Below, piece by piece: positions 30,195 through 39,070 of a stretch of 64,000 nt of DNA (the stretch's first letter is position 1; the number at the start of each line of letters is the position of its first letter). Location: the NCBI GenBank assembly GCA_016929905.1, contig JAFGHX010000166.1:20223-84222 (forward strand), in the 5' to 3' direction. The position numbers were made by a program, and so were the translations under genes. The stretch is from Kiritimatiellia bacterium. Its GTDB lineage: Bacteria > Verrucomicrobiota > Kiritimatiellia > JAFGHX01. Under the pieces are notes generated by a model that was not told the origin of the DNA, did no database searches, and worked only from the letters and a program-made list of their open reading frames with translations.

Positions 30195-30245
30195 GCGCGG
30201 CAAAGCCGCGCCGGCGGATCCGCCGGCCCCGACAAATGTCGGGGC
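30195..30245. repeat. Three abutting hairpins in the activator-glnE gap
   Basis: GCGCGGC-AAA-GCCGCGC (30195-30211), the palindrome GCCGGCGGATCCGCCGGC (30210-30227) and GCCCCGACA-AA-TGTCGGGGC (30226-30245) overlap by one or two bases. The last contains CGACA and TGTCG arms, but with 2-base rather than 4-base spacing. No gene is seen in the 400-bp gap 30122-30521. Confidence 0.6.
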
Positions 30246-30368
30246 GTGTGGCGGACACTGATCGGGGGCGAGGCGCGCGGGTCACCGCGGTCGCCTCGAC
30301 CCGGTTGTTGGCGGATTCCAGATCCTGTCTCATTTGAGCCACCGGCGGCGTCCGTCGTCCACCGTTCT

Positions 30369-30442
30369 CGTCGCCGTTATCGTCCACCGAGGTCCCGGCG
30401 CCTCGGCAAAGAAACGAACGCCGGATTACGATAACGGCGACG
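30369..30442. repeat. 14-bp inverted repeat CGTCGCCGTTATCG
   Basis: CGTCGCCGTTATCG (30369-30382) and its exact complement CGATAACGGCGACG (30429-30442), followed by further CGRTAACGR-type units to about 30455. Resembles simple hexamer-derived interspersed repeats. Confidence 0.5.
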
Positions 30443-30521
30443 GTAACGGACGACGATTCAGAGCTCCATCGTTACGTGGCCCTCAACCCTCACCCATGGG
30501 CAAAGGCGGGCTCCCCGCCCC

Positions 30522-32066
30522 CTACCGGTACTTCTTCGGGTCGATCCGGGAGTTCCTGACCTTATAGCGAATGATCCGCTCGGTTGTGCTCAACATGCGG
30601 GCGGCGGCGGCCATATTGCCGCGTGTCGATTTCAACGCGTCCTGGACGATGTCCTTTTCGTAGGCCTGAACCAGCTCTTCGAGCGTGCCGCTGACCCCGG
30701 TCCCGCTCGCCTCGGCCGTCTGCAGCGTGGGCGGCAGGTGGTGCGGGTAGATCACGTCTTCGGCGGCAACCAGTACGGCGCGCTCCAGGCAGTTCTCCAA
30801 TTCCCGCACGTTGCCCGGCCAGTGATAGCTCATGAGCATGTCAATGGCCGCGCTGGAAATGCGCTTGATGGCCTTGCCGGCCGCCCGGGCATACTTTTCG
30901 AGGAAGTGGTCGGCCAGCAGGACGATGTCCGTCTTGCGGTTACGGAGCGGCGGCACGAAGATCGGGAAGACGTTGATGCGGTAGTAGAGGTCCTCCCGGA
31001 ACTTCTTCCGGTCCGTGAGCTGTTGGAGGTCCTGGTTGGTGGCGCAGATCAGGCGAACGTTCACCTTGAGCGTCTGGGTCCCGCCCAACCGCTCGAACTC
31101 CCGCTCCTGCAGCACGCGCAGGAGCTTGACCTGGATCGAGGCGGGAATATCGGCCACTTCGTCGAGGAAGAGGGTGCCGCCGTCGGCGAGTTCGAACCGG
31201 CCCTTGCGTGCGCTGACGGCGCCGGTGAACGCGCCTTTCTCGTGCCCGAACAACTCGCTCTCGATCACGGTCTCCGGCAGGGCGGCGCAATGCACCTTGA
31301 TGAAGGGCTGGCTCGCGCGGTCGCTGTTATAATGAATGGCGTTGGCGACGAGTTCCTTGCCGGTCCCGCTCTCGCCGACGATCAGAATGCTGGTCGCCGT
31401 TCGGCCGACCTGGGCGATCTGGTCGTAGACGAGCCGAATCTCGCGGGAGTTGCCGATGATGTTGGACGGCCGGAACCGATCGCGCAGTTCGAGGCGCAGC
31501 CGTTCGTTCTCCGCCTCGAGCCGTTCGCGTTCCTCCTGCGCCATGCGGCGCAGTTTCACCGCCTGCGCGATCATGGAGGCGACAATAGACAGCAGGCGCA
31601 GGTCCTCGTCGAGCAGGATATCGGGGTCGAACAACCGGTCGGCGCTGAGCGCGCCGATGCATTCCTTGCCGATTTTGATGGGGACGCAGATGAACGAGGC
31701 GTCTTCGCGCTGTTTGCCGACGTGCGTGCGGTTGAGAAAGACGGGCGATTCGCTGATTCGGGGCACGACCGCCGGCTTGCCCGTCAGGATCACCTCCCCG
31801 GTTACCCCTTCGCCCAACCGGTAGCGGCCGCGGCGGATCTGCTCCTTGGACAGGCCGTGCGCCGCCTCGATGAGGATATCGCCCGTCTTGCGGTTCAGAA
31901 GCGTAATCGTCCCGTGCCGCATCGCCATGTGATCGGCCAGCGCCTTCAGGACCGGGCTGACCACGTCCCGGATATCCAGACTGCGGTCGAGAATACCGCT
32001 GATCTCGTGCAGGAGCGTCAGCTCCCGCAACGCCCTGAGATCCGACTCGCTGGCCGTGCGTTTCAT
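30522..32066 (-). CDS. NifA-like sigma-54 enhancer-binding activator with GAF sensor
   Basis: 514 residues. A GAF domain spans about 20-165, a short coiled linker rich in Arg/Glu follows, then an AAA+ domain with Walker A GESGTGKE (231-238), the sigma-54-contacting GAFTGA (278-283) and Walker B TLFLDE (298-303). A Fis-type helix-turn-helix is at the C-terminus (NMAAAARMLSTTERIIRYKV). There is no response-regulator receiver, so control is through the GAF ligand or a partner such as PII, as for NifA. ATG 32066 is chosen because the extension to 32186 looks non-coding; a TATAAT at 32079-32074 would place the start of transcription almost on the ATG, so the message may be leaderless. It lies between glnN and glnE and is the best candidate to drive amtB. 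Confidence 0.88.
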   Translation of the reverse strand: MKRTASESDLRALRELTLLHEISGILDRSLDIRDVVSPVLKALADHMAMRHGTITLLNRKTGDILIEAAHGLSKEQIRRGRYRLGEGVTGEVILTGKPAVVPRISESPVFLNRTHVGKQREDASFICVPIKIGKECIGALSADRLFDPDILLDEDLRLLSIVASMIAQAVKLRRMAQEERERLEAENERLRLELRDRFRPSNIIGNSREIRLVYDQIAQVGRTATSILIVGESGTGKELVANAIHYNSDRASQPFIKVHCAALPETVIESELFGHEKGAFTGAVSARKGRFELADGGTLFLDEVADIPASIQVKLLRVLQEREFERLGGTQTLKVNVRLICATNQDLQQLTDRKKFREDLYYRINVFPIFVPPLRNRKTDIVLLADHFLEKYARAAGKAIKRISSAAIDMLMSYHWPGNVRELENCLERAVLVAAEDVIYPHHLPPTLQTAEASGTGVSGTLEELVQAYEKDIVQDALKSTRGNMAAAARMLSTTERIIRYKVRNSRIDPKKYR

Positions 32067-32202
32067 GGGTCCCATTATAGGGGGCCCATTCCACGATGGC
32101 GACGATTTTGTCGTTTTCTCCGGTACAGAGCGGTGGGGAAGCGAGGGAGGGGCGACATCGGTCGTCTGGCATGAGCCGGCATCCACCTCCGCCCGGCATC
32201 CG

Positions 32203-34335
32203 TCACATCATGAACATCATTTCGGCGTACGACGGCAGGGGCCAAAGGTCGTGCGGGACGAGTTCTTCGAGGGCATCGACGGCGGAGCGCAGGTCGGCTG
32301 TTGCCGCGCGCATGGCGGCGGTTTCGCCCTGCTTGCGCGCGGTCTCGAGCCGGTCGACGGCGAGCAGCACGCGTTCGTTGTCCGCGCAAACGCGACTGAG
32401 CAGCTCTTTGACGGCATGCATCTGGCAGCCGTGCCCGACGGAATCCACGCTGTTGATGGCGGCGGCCAGCCCGCTCTGGTACTCGATGGCGGCGGGGACG
32501 ATCATCGTGCGGGCCATTCGCACGGCGCAACCGGCTTCGATCGCGACGAGCCCCTCGTACTCCTGCCGATAGACTTCGTACCGCGATTTCAGCTCGCGCT
32601 CGGAGAGCACATTGTATTTCTCGAACATGGCCGTGACGTCCGGGTCCAGAAAGGCGCCGAGCGCCTCCGGTGTGGTCCTGACGTTGGCCAGCCCGCGGCG
32701 TTCGGCTTCGGCGTGCCACTCGGCGGTGTAGTTATCGCCGTTGAAGAGGATGCGTCCGTGCCGGTTAACGAGGTCGCGGAGGATTGTCTCGAGCGATTCG
32801 TTGAACGGCTTGCCGGCCGCCAGCGCGGTTTCGAGCCGCGTACAGATGTCGTCCAGCGCCTCGGCGACGATCGTGTTCAAGACGGCGTTCGGCCCGGCAC
32901 AGCTCTGATTGGAGCCCACAGCGCGGAACTCGAACTTGTTGCCCGTGAAGGCGAACGGCGAGGTGCGGTTCCGATCGGTGGCGTCGCGCGGCAGGGGCGG
33001 CAGAGAGGAGACGCCAACGTGCAGCGTGCCGCCGGCCCGGGCGGTCTTGGCGCCGCCGTTCGCGATCTGCTCGATCACGTCGGAGAGCTGATCGCCGAGG
33101 AAGATGGACAGGATGGCCGGCGGCGCTTCGTGCGCGCCGAGCCGGTGGTCGTTGCCGGCTGTGGCGACCGAGGCGCGCAGGATGCCGGCCCGGGTATCGA
33201 TGGCTTTCATCAGCGCACAGATCAGCGTCAGGAACTTGGCGTTTTCGTGCGGATTCTCGCCCGGGGTCAGCCAGTTCCTGCCGTCTGGGCCGACGATGTT
33301 CCAGTTGTTGTGTTTTCCGGACCCGTTCACGCCGGCGAACGGTTTTTCGTGCAGCAGGCAGACGAAGCCGTGAGCGGCGGCGGTCTCACGCAGGGCCTGC
33401 ATGGCGACCATGTTATGGTCGACGGCGAGATTCAATTCCTCATAAACGGCGGCGATCTCGAACTGGGCCGGGCACGCTTCGTTGTGCCGCATCTTGGCGG
33501 GAACGCCGAGTTTCCAAAGCTCACGGTCGAGATCCTCCATGAAGGCCAGCACGCGGCTGCGAATGGCGCCGAAGTAGTGGTCGCCCATCTGCTGGTGTTT
33601 GGCCGGCCGGGTCCCGAACAGGGTTCGGCCCGTCTGCAGCAGGTCGAGACGCCGGTTGTAAAATTCGCGGTCCACGAGGAAGTACTCCTGCTCCCACCCC
33701 AGTTCGGCGAACGCCCGCTTGCCGGGGCACTCGAGGCCGAACAGCTCGCCCAGCCGGCAGACCTGGCGGGAGAGCGCTTCGAGCGAACGCAGCAGGGGGG
33801 TTTTCTGGTCAAGCGCCTCGCCGTGATACGCGAAGAAGGCGGTGGGAATGCACAGAGTCGCCCCATTCGCGCCTTCCTTGACGAAGGCCGGGCTGGTGGG
33901 ATCCCACGCCGTGTAGCCGCGCGCCTCGAAAGTGGCACGCAGCCCGCCGGACGGGAAGCTGGAGGCGTCCGGCTCCCCCTTGATCAGTTCCTTGCCGGAA
34001 AACTGGAGGATGGCGCCGCCCTGCCGGTCGGGCACGATGAACGACTCGTGCTTCTCGGCGGTCGCGCCAGTCAGCGGTTGAAACCAATGCGTGAAATGGG
34101 TCGCCCCCTTGGCAATGGCCCACGTCTTCATCGCTTCCGCCACCTCATCGGCGATGCCGGAAGCCAGGGAACGTCCTTCACAGATGGTGGCGGCGAGCGA
34201 CTCGTAAGCCGGCTCGGAGAGGTAGGCGCGCATCGTCCGGAGGCTGAAGACATTGACGCCGAACAGATGGGCGGGGTGTTTGACGTCGACGCCGGCGTCC
34301 GGTGCGGGAGACGGCTTCTTCGATTTCGCGCTCAT
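32203..34335 (-). CDS. glnN: Glutamine synthetase, type III
   Basis: 710 residues, the size of GSIII (dodecameric, unrelated in length to type I). Family segments are visible: FPSGGLRATFEARGYTAWDP (about residues 130-150), HQQMGDHYFGAI, KPFAGVNGSGKHNNWN (ATP/glutamate site) and FRAVGSNQSCAGPNA. There is no adenylylation tyrosine motif, so GlnE should not act on it. CGGAGA lies 7 bp before the ATG. First of glnN / activator / glnE on the minus strand. It gives the cell a second glutamine synthetase that escapes the GlnE switch. Confidence 0.95.
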   Translation of the reverse strand: MSAKSKKPSPAPDAGVDVKHPAHLFGVNVFSLRTMRAYLSEPAYESLAATICEGRSLASGIADEVAEAMKTWAIAKGATHFTHWFQPLTGATAEKHESFIVPDRQGGAILQFSGKELIKGEPDASSFPSGGLRATFEARGYTAWDPTSPAFVKEGANGATLCIPTAFFAYHGEALDQKTPLLRSLEALSRQVCRLGELFGLECPGKRAFAELGWEQEYFLVDREFYNRRLDLLQTGRTLFGTRPAKHQQMGDHYFGAIRSRVLAFMEDLDRELWKLGVPAKMRHNEACPAQFEIAAVYEELNLAVDHNMVAMQALRETAAAHGFVCLLHEKPFAGVNGSGKHNNWNIVGPDGRNWLTPGENPHENAKFLTLICALMKAIDTRAGILRASVATAGNDHRLGAHEAPPAILSIFLGDQLSDVIEQIANGGAKTARAGGTLHVGVSSLPPLPRDATDRNRTSPFAFTGNKFEFRAVGSNQSCAGPNAVLNTIVAEALDDICTRLETALAAGKPFNESLETILRDLVNRHGRILFNGDNYTAEWHAEAERRGLANVRTTPEALGAFLDPDVTAMFEKYNVLSERELKSRYEVYRQEYEGLVAIEAGCAVRMARTMIVPAAIEYQSGLAAAINSVDSVGHGCQMHAVKELLSRVCADNERVLLAVDRLETARKQGETAAMRAATADLRSAVDALEELVPHDLWPLPSYAEMMFMM

Positions 34336-34614
34336 ACATGTTCTCCGGGTGGCAGCGTGTCGGACTCCCGCGCGGGCCCGGCGGGCCCCGGGCTCCGGCG
34401 GCCGCGCCCGTTGCAGGGGTACCGGCATCAAGGACAGATCAGGCTACCATAAAGGCGGACTCCGCGCCAGTCCCGGATTAGCGGCTTGGTTCTCGGGCAC
34501 GGCAACGGAAAGCAAGAAGATTCCGGATGCCGGACAGGTCAGACACCGGATGCCGGAAGTCGGATTCCGATTCCGCCCCCCCTGGCTTCCAGGAAGGGGC
34601 GCGGCATTTCTCGC

Positions 34615-34642
34615 TTTACATCCGTGCGCGCGCCTGTATTAT
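34615..34642 (+). promoter_or_regulatory. Promoter of the OFA-family transporter
   Basis: TTTACA (34615-34620), 16-bp spacer, TATTAT (34637-34642). Predicted start near 34649, giving a 51-nt leader. AAGG lies 3-6 bp before the start codon. Confidence 0.65.
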
Positions 34643-34657
34643 GTGAATTTTTTGACG
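34642..34657. promoter_or_regulatory. Rex-like operator over the transporter start site
   Basis: TGTGAA-TTTT-TTGACG covers the predicted transcription start. It has the same architecture as the site at rex (TGTCAA-ATAT-TTCACG) and fits the Rex consensus TTGTGAA-N4-TTCACAA at most positions. A repressor bound here would block initiation. Confidence 0.5.
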
Positions 34658-34699
34658 TTAACGACGAAAGGGCGTACGAGCCGGGAAGGGGGCAAGGAC

Positions 34700-35965
34700 A
34701 TGGCAACGGTGGCGGCGGAGCGGGAGACGGGGAAGAACTTCGGGTGGCAGGTCGCGCTGGCGGGCATGGGCATCAACCTTGCGCTGGGTATCCTGTACAC
34801 GTGGAGCACGATCAGCAAGGGTGTGCCGGGCGCATGGAAGTGGAGTGAGGCCGACAAGTCGTGGCCGTACGCGATTGCCTGTCTCGTGTTCTCGCTCGTC
34901 ATGGTTCCGGCCGGCCGTCTGCAAGACAAGATCGGCCCGCGTCTGGTCGCAACGCTTGGCGGCATTCTGGTTGGCGTGGGCATGGTTCTGGCCGGCATGA
35001 CGCAATCGCCGCTCGGCTACATTCTGGGTTTTGGCCTGCTTGCGGGCGCCGGCATTGGCTTCGGGTACGCATCGGCAACGCCGCCGGCCGTGAAGTGGTT
35101 TCCGCCAGCCAAGACGGGGATGGTGGCGGGCATTGTGGTTTCCGGGTTCGGATTGGCTTCGGCGTATGCCTCCCCTTTGGCGAAGTGGCTGATCGGCTGG
35201 GTTGGCCTGGGGAAGACGGTCATGGTGCTGGGCATCGCGTTCCTGGTGGTGGTGGTTGGGTTGGCGCAGCTGTTGCGCGCGCCCTCGACTCCTTTGACGT
35301 TCGGCGCGCGGCCGGCGCCAAACGGAGCGGCGCCGGTGAAGAAGGAAAACTTCACCCCGAGCGAGATGCTGCGCACCTGGCAGTTCTATCTGCTCTGGTT
35401 TCTATACGCGTGCGGCGCGGGTGCGGGGCTGATGGTGATTGCGAAGCTGGCCGCCATTGCCAGCGCCCAGGCCGGTCTGGAACTCGGATTCCTGCTGGTG
35501 GCCGTATTGGCCCTGGGCAACGGCGCCGGGCGGGTCGCCGCGGGCGTGCTCAGCGACAAACTCGGGCGGAGGCTGACGCTGGCCGTCTGCTTCGTCTTTC
35601 AGGCGGTGCTCGTCGTGCTGCTTTCCCGCGCGACCGCGGGCAGTCCTCTGGCTGCCGTACCGGTTCTGGCCCTCGTCTCGGCCTTGATCGGCGCGAACTA
35701 CGGGGCGAACCTGTCGCTGTTCCCTTCGGTGACAAAGGACTATTACGGGCTGAAGAACTTCGGCATGAACTATGGTCTGGTGTTCACCGCGTGGGGTGCG
35801 GGGGGCTTCATGCTCTCGCTGCTGGCGGGCAAGGTGTACGATCACTACAAGACCTTCACCTTCGCCTTCTACTGCTCGGTCGCGCTGTTGATCGTCGCGG
35901 CGCTTGCAACGGCTGCGCTGAAGCCGCCGCATCATATGGAGGCGAGCGGGCCTTCCGCGGGTTGA
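34700..35965 (+). CDS. Major facilitator transporter, oxalate/formate antiporter (OFA) family
   Basis: 421 residues with about 12 membrane segments in two halves joined by a loop near APNGAAPVKKENFT. The N-terminal NFGWQVALAGMGINLALGILY and the A-motif-like GRLQDKIGPR and GVLSDKLGRRLT are typical of OFA-family carriers of formate, oxalate, lactate or other small monocarboxylates. With the acetyl-CoA pathway genes next door, formate, acetate or another carboxylate is a reasonable guess. The frame opens upstream at 34253, but only the part from ATG 34700 is transporter. Convergent with the DUF166 gene. Possibly under Rex control. Confidence 0.85.
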   Translation: MATVAAERETGKNFGWQVALAGMGINLALGILYTWSTISKGVPGAWKWSEADKSWPYAIACLVFSLVMVPAGRLQDKIGPRLVATLGGILVGVGMVLAGMTQSPLGYILGFGLLAGAGIGFGYASATPPAVKWFPPAKTGMVAGIVVSGFGLASAYASPLAKWLIGWVGLGKTVMVLGIAFLVVVVGLAQLLRAPSTPLTFGARPAPNGAAPVKKENFTPSEMLRTWQFYLLWFLYACGAGAGLMVIAKLAAIASAQAGLELGFLLVAVLALGNGAGRVAAGVLSDKLGRRLTLAVCFVFQAVLVVLLSRATAGSPLAAVPVLALVSALIGANYGANLSLFPSVTKDYYGLKNFGMNYGLVFTAWGAGGFMLSLLAGKVYDHYKTFTFAFYCSVALLIVAALATAALKPPHHMEASGPSAG

Positions 35966-35992
35966 CTTGCGGCCCGCGCGCCGCGGCGCATG

Positions 35993-37060
35993 TCAGCTTG
36001 TCTCGCGGGGATAGACGGCGCCTTTTTCGACGCGGATCCGGCCTTCCTGTTTGAGGAGCAACAGCGCCGAATGCAGCGCGGCGGGCGTGCTGCCGACGGT
36101 GCGCCGCAGCTCGGGAAGGGTAACGGGTGCGCGTTCGTGCAGAGTCTTCATGACCTCCCTCTTGGCGTCCTCGATGTGCTTGAGATTTTCATAGACGGGC
36201 GCCGGCTTCTGAACCATGCGGCCCACGGGCGACATGACCATGCCGGAATCCCGTTCCGCCACGTCCCCCAAGGAGGAGAGAATCCTGTAGTGCGCCTGTC
36301 CGGCGATATGCAGGGGCGACTCGTCGATTTCGTCGTCCCACTCCATGCTGGCGGTACAGGGGTAGGTGTGGAGGCGTTTGGAAACGACGTCGATCTCGAG
36401 GTTCTCGTCGAGAGACCGGCCGACGAGCCAGCGCGCGATGTAGTACGTGGCGCCGCAGGCGGCGGAGACCTCGACGCGGGCTTCGACGATCGTGCGCCGT
36501 TCGACGCGGAGTTCCACGTTGGGGCACCCGATGTGGAAGTGCGCCCTGAACGCGGCCAGCACACTGCCTGCCGGCGGCGCGAAGGCACAAAACGGCTTCG
36601 GGAACGCCACCTCCACGCCGGCTCTCTCGCCGAGGCGAAACGCCTCGCGCCGGGTCGCGCCGAGCACCCAGCCGGGCGCTTCGCAAGGCACGACGAGCCC
36701 GCGGGTCCCCCACTCGGGGCAGCGTTTCAGGAACTCCAGCAGGATCTGTTCGTGGATGTGGACGGCCAGGATGACATCGTGGCGGGGGATCTCCCCCGGA
36801 ATGAACGCGGCCGGGTTCTCCAGCACGTGCGGGAGCACCGAAGGCAGCGCAATGACGCCTGCCATGTCGGCCCCGAACCTTCGCCCGTACGGCCGGCGGC
36901 AGCCGGTGCAGTCGGGCCCGCAGGCGGAACAGAAGGCCGGTTCGCCGCGCAGGTTTCCGATCACCCGTTCGGCGTAGCGGGTGTTGAACGACTGGAGGTA
37001 GGGTTCGCCGGCGGGAGGCGGGTCGGGTGAGGGTCGACTGTGGAGGATGAGGAGCTTCAT
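35993..37060 (-). CDS. DUF166-type protein, function unknown, last gene of the acs cluster
   Basis: 355 residues. Near residues 43-56 a tight cluster CSACGPDCTGC (four cysteines, C-x2-C-x3-C-x2-C) looks like a zinc or FeS site. The middle contains further conserved cysteines (VVPCEAPGW, HIGCPNVELRVE, SAACGATYYIARWL) resembling the archaeal DUF166 family, sometimes mislabelled thymidylate synthase. The C-terminal 70 residues look like a winged helix (LPELRRTVGSTPAALHSALL). ATG 37060 is chosen; no good SD. It follows acsE after a repeat-filled gap of 213 bp. I infer a role tied to methyl or corrinoid chemistry from position only. Confidence 0.7.
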   Translation of the reverse strand: MKLLILHSRPSPDPPPAGEPYLQSFNTRYAERVIGNLRGEPAFCSACGPDCTGCRRPYGRRFGADMAGVIALPSVLPHVLENPAAFIPGEIPRHDVILAVHIHEQILLEFLKRCPEWGTRGLVVPCEAPGWVLGATRREAFRLGERAGVEVAFPKPFCAFAPPAGSVLAAFRAHFHIGCPNVELRVERRTIVEARVEVSAACGATYYIARWLVGRSLDENLEIDVVSKRLHTYPCTASMEWDDEIDESPLHIAGQAHYRILSSLGDVAERDSGMVMSPVGRMVQKPAPVYENLKHIEDAKREVMKTLHERAPVTLPELRRTVGSTPAALHSALLLLKQEGRIRVEKGAVYPRETS

Positions 37061-37076
37061 GGCGCAACCGGGAGAC

Positions 37077-37255
37077 GGGAAGGCTGGAAGAATGGAGGAT
37101 TGGAAGATCGCAAGACTGGAAGAGTGGTGGCATGGCAGGGGGGAAGCCCCCGTACCGGACAACAACTATCCGGCCGGACCGGACTCCCATCCTTCCACCT
37201 ATTCAACCCTCCATTCTTGCACCCTTCCATCCTTCCAATCTTCCCTATCTTCCGG
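37077..37255. repeat. GGAAG-rich inverted-repeat element, copy 2
   Basis: Left arm with GGCTGGAAGAATGGAGGA and GGAAGACTGG-like units, right arm with CCATTCTTGC and CTTCCATCCTTCCAATCTTC. Complementary on a 180-bp scale and related to copies at 8251-8372 and 41819-41931. Confidence 0.6.
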
Positions 37256-37273
37256 CTGCGTTTTCCGCTCGCC

Positions 37274-38044
37274 TCACCGCGCGAACGCGTCGGCATAGAT
37301 CTCCCGGTTCATGAACAGTTCGGCGGCCCGGACGGCGTTGACCAGATCGGAATCCATCACGTCGCAGATGGCGGCGTCCATGCCGTTGGCGATGGCCATC
37401 ACAAGGAAGGTGCGGTTCAGGAGCTTCTTGTGCGTGGTCCCGTTCGAAACGTTGGACAACCCGCAGACGATGTGCGGCGGCGGGTCGGAGAACAGCGTGA
37501 ACTGCTTGACGGCGTCGAGGATCTGGGGCTGCTGTTCTTGCATGAACTTCAGCGGCATGGCGATCGGGTCCAGGAAGATATTCTCCGGCGGGATCCCCAG
37601 TTCCATGGCCTTGGCCACGATGATGCCGCAGTTTTCCACGCGTTTGTCGGTGGTCTTGGGCGTGCCGCTTTCGTCCATGGCCAGCCCGATGAAGGACGCC
37701 CCGTGCTCGGCGACAATGGGGAGCATGGCATTCATCTTCTCCTCGGCCGCCGTCGTGGAGTTCACGAGCACCTTGCCTTTGCAGGCCTTGATGGCTTCGG
37801 CGAGGATCTTGGGCTTGTTCGTGTCGATCGAGATCGGCGTGTCGACCGCCGCCTGCACGGTCTCGATCATCCAGCACATGTCGGCCGGGTCGCCGGAGAC
37901 GGCGCCCAGATTGACGTCCAGATAGCTGGCGCCGGCCTCGGTCTGTTTCCTGGCCCACTCCTGCAGGGGTTTCGGGTCCTTGTCCATCACGGCCTGCTTG
38001 ATGTCCTTGAACCCGGTATTGATGCGTTCGCCTACGAGTATCAT
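37274..38044 (-). CDS. acsE: Methyltetrahydrofolate:corrinoid/iron-sulfur protein methyltransferase
   Basis: Moves the methyl group of methyl-THF to the cob(I)amide of the corrinoid protein AcsCD. 256 residues, a pterin-binding TIM barrel as in the Moorella enzyme (262). Recognisable are MILVGERINTGFKDI at the start, YLDVNLG, ISIDTNKPKIL, VNSTTAAEEKM, the pterin-binding CGLSNVSNG and MDAAICDVMD at the end. GGGAGG lies 6 bp upstream of the ATG. Downstream of acsD across a 57-bp gap holding a heptamer repeat. Confidence 0.95.
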   Translation of the reverse strand: MILVGERINTGFKDIKQAVMDKDPKPLQEWARKQTEAGASYLDVNLGAVSGDPADMCWMIETVQAAVDTPISIDTNKPKILAEAIKACKGKVLVNSTTAAEEKMNAMLPIVAEHGASFIGLAMDESGTPKTTDKRVENCGIIVAKAMELGIPPENIFLDPIAMPLKFMQEQQPQILDAVKQFTLFSDPPPHIVCGLSNVSNGTTHKKLLNRTFLVMAIANGMDAAICDVMDSDLVNAVRAAELFMNREIYADAFAR

Positions 38045-38076
38045 CTGGGACCTCCCGTCGCAGCCAAGGTTAATGG

Positions 38077-38101
38077 TTGAGGGTTGAGGGTTGAGGGTTG
38101 A
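38077..38101. repeat. TTGAGGG heptamer array (acsD-acsE gap)
   Basis: Three perfect 7-bp units plus a partial one, preceded by a diverged GGTTAAT unit. Related in sequence and period to the arrays at 41784-41811 and 56981-57057. Confidence 0.75.
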
Positions 38102-39067
38102 TCATGTTTTCATCATCTCGGCGATCTGGTCGCGCGTGGCGGCTATGCTGTCGGGGTGTGCGAGCGTGAGGATATCGGCGCCGGCCTGGAGGTAGCCCGC
38201 GGCGGTGGCGGCTTCCCAGTTCGGGCCGCGCTTCTCGAGACGGCCCCATCCGGGCAGGATATCCTCGTCGGCGATGGCCTCCTTGATCTTCCAGACTTCC
38301 CACCCCACGTTGGCGATCTGGGGCAAGGCCATCATCTTGTCGCCCTTGAGGCCGGCGATGCGAACGCGTTCGAAAATCGTGTAGACATAGTCAAAGCCGT
38401 ACCCGAGCGCAGCGGTGGTCTGGCACATGACGACATCGTTGAGCTTGAAGCCGGCATCCTGAAGAAGGATGTTGACCTGTTTGGCGATGTTGATATCGAC
38501 GGGCGCCTCGGCGATGAGTTTATGCTTATCGGCCGTGCCGATGGCGCCGAGCGTTCGGTAATTGCGCTCGGTGGCGGCGCCGATGAGGCAGTTCTCGCCC
38601 TTGGCCGCCTGCGAGCACTCGGGCAAGACGTCGTTGTCCTTCTCCTCATCGCCGCAGCCCCAGATGATGAGGGGCACGTCGACAGCCTCCAGCACGGCCT
38701 TGACCGTGGCGGCGCACTCGGCGCGCGAACGGTTCGCGCCCTGCGGGTCGGCGCCCAGCAGCTTGAGGCATATCAGATCCGTCTTGTAGTCCTGCACGCA
38801 TTTCTGCGCCCATTCGGCGGGTGACTGGATGACGCCGCCGATCGCCTTCTTGAGGATCTCGGGCCAGCCGTCCGGGACGACATCGGCGATGAGGCCGGCG
38901 ATCACCGGCGGGTTCGGGATCTCGCCCTCGAAGGTGAGCGCAGGCAGCGTGGTTTCGCCGCCGACGGTGACGGTCTTGCCGCGTGTGCCGCCCTGGTCGG
39001 CGGTGGCGCCGATGGTCACGGCGTTGATGCGGTTCGTCCATTTCTCCTTCACGTCGACTATCTGCAT
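38102..39067 (-). CDS. acsD: Corrinoid/iron-sulfur protein small subunit
   Basis: TIM-barrel subunit that, with AcsC, carries the methyl-corrinoid between AcsE and acetyl-CoA synthase. 321 residues, as in Moorella. Visible: IGATADQGGTRGKTVTVGGE near the start, and LLGADPQGANRSRAECAATV and IIWGCGDEEKDNDVLPEC in the middle. Only 3 bp after acsF; GGGGG precedes the start. Part of the acsB-C-V-F-D-E order. Confidence 0.95.
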   Translation of the reverse strand: MQIVDVKEKWTNRINAVTIGATADQGGTRGKTVTVGGETTLPALTFEGEIPNPPVIAGLIADVVPDGWPEILKKAIGGVIQSPAEWAQKCVQDYKTDLICLKLLGADPQGANRSRAECAATVKAVLEAVDVPLIIWGCGDEEKDNDVLPECSQAAKGENCLIGAATERNYRTLGAIGTADKHKLIAEAPVDINIAKQVNILLQDAGFKLNDVVMCQTTAALGYGFDYVYTIFERVRIAGLKGDKMMALPQIANVGWEVWKIKEAIADEDILPGWGRLEKRGPNWEAATAAGYLQAGADILTLAHPDSIAATRDQIAEMMKT

Positions 39068-39070
39068 GGT

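Noticed and set aside
34430..34470. A sigma-54-like TGG-N10-GC element on the minus strand before glnN
   Set aside because: It lacks the A and TTG of the consensus, and such GG-N10-GC matches are common by chance at this GC content.
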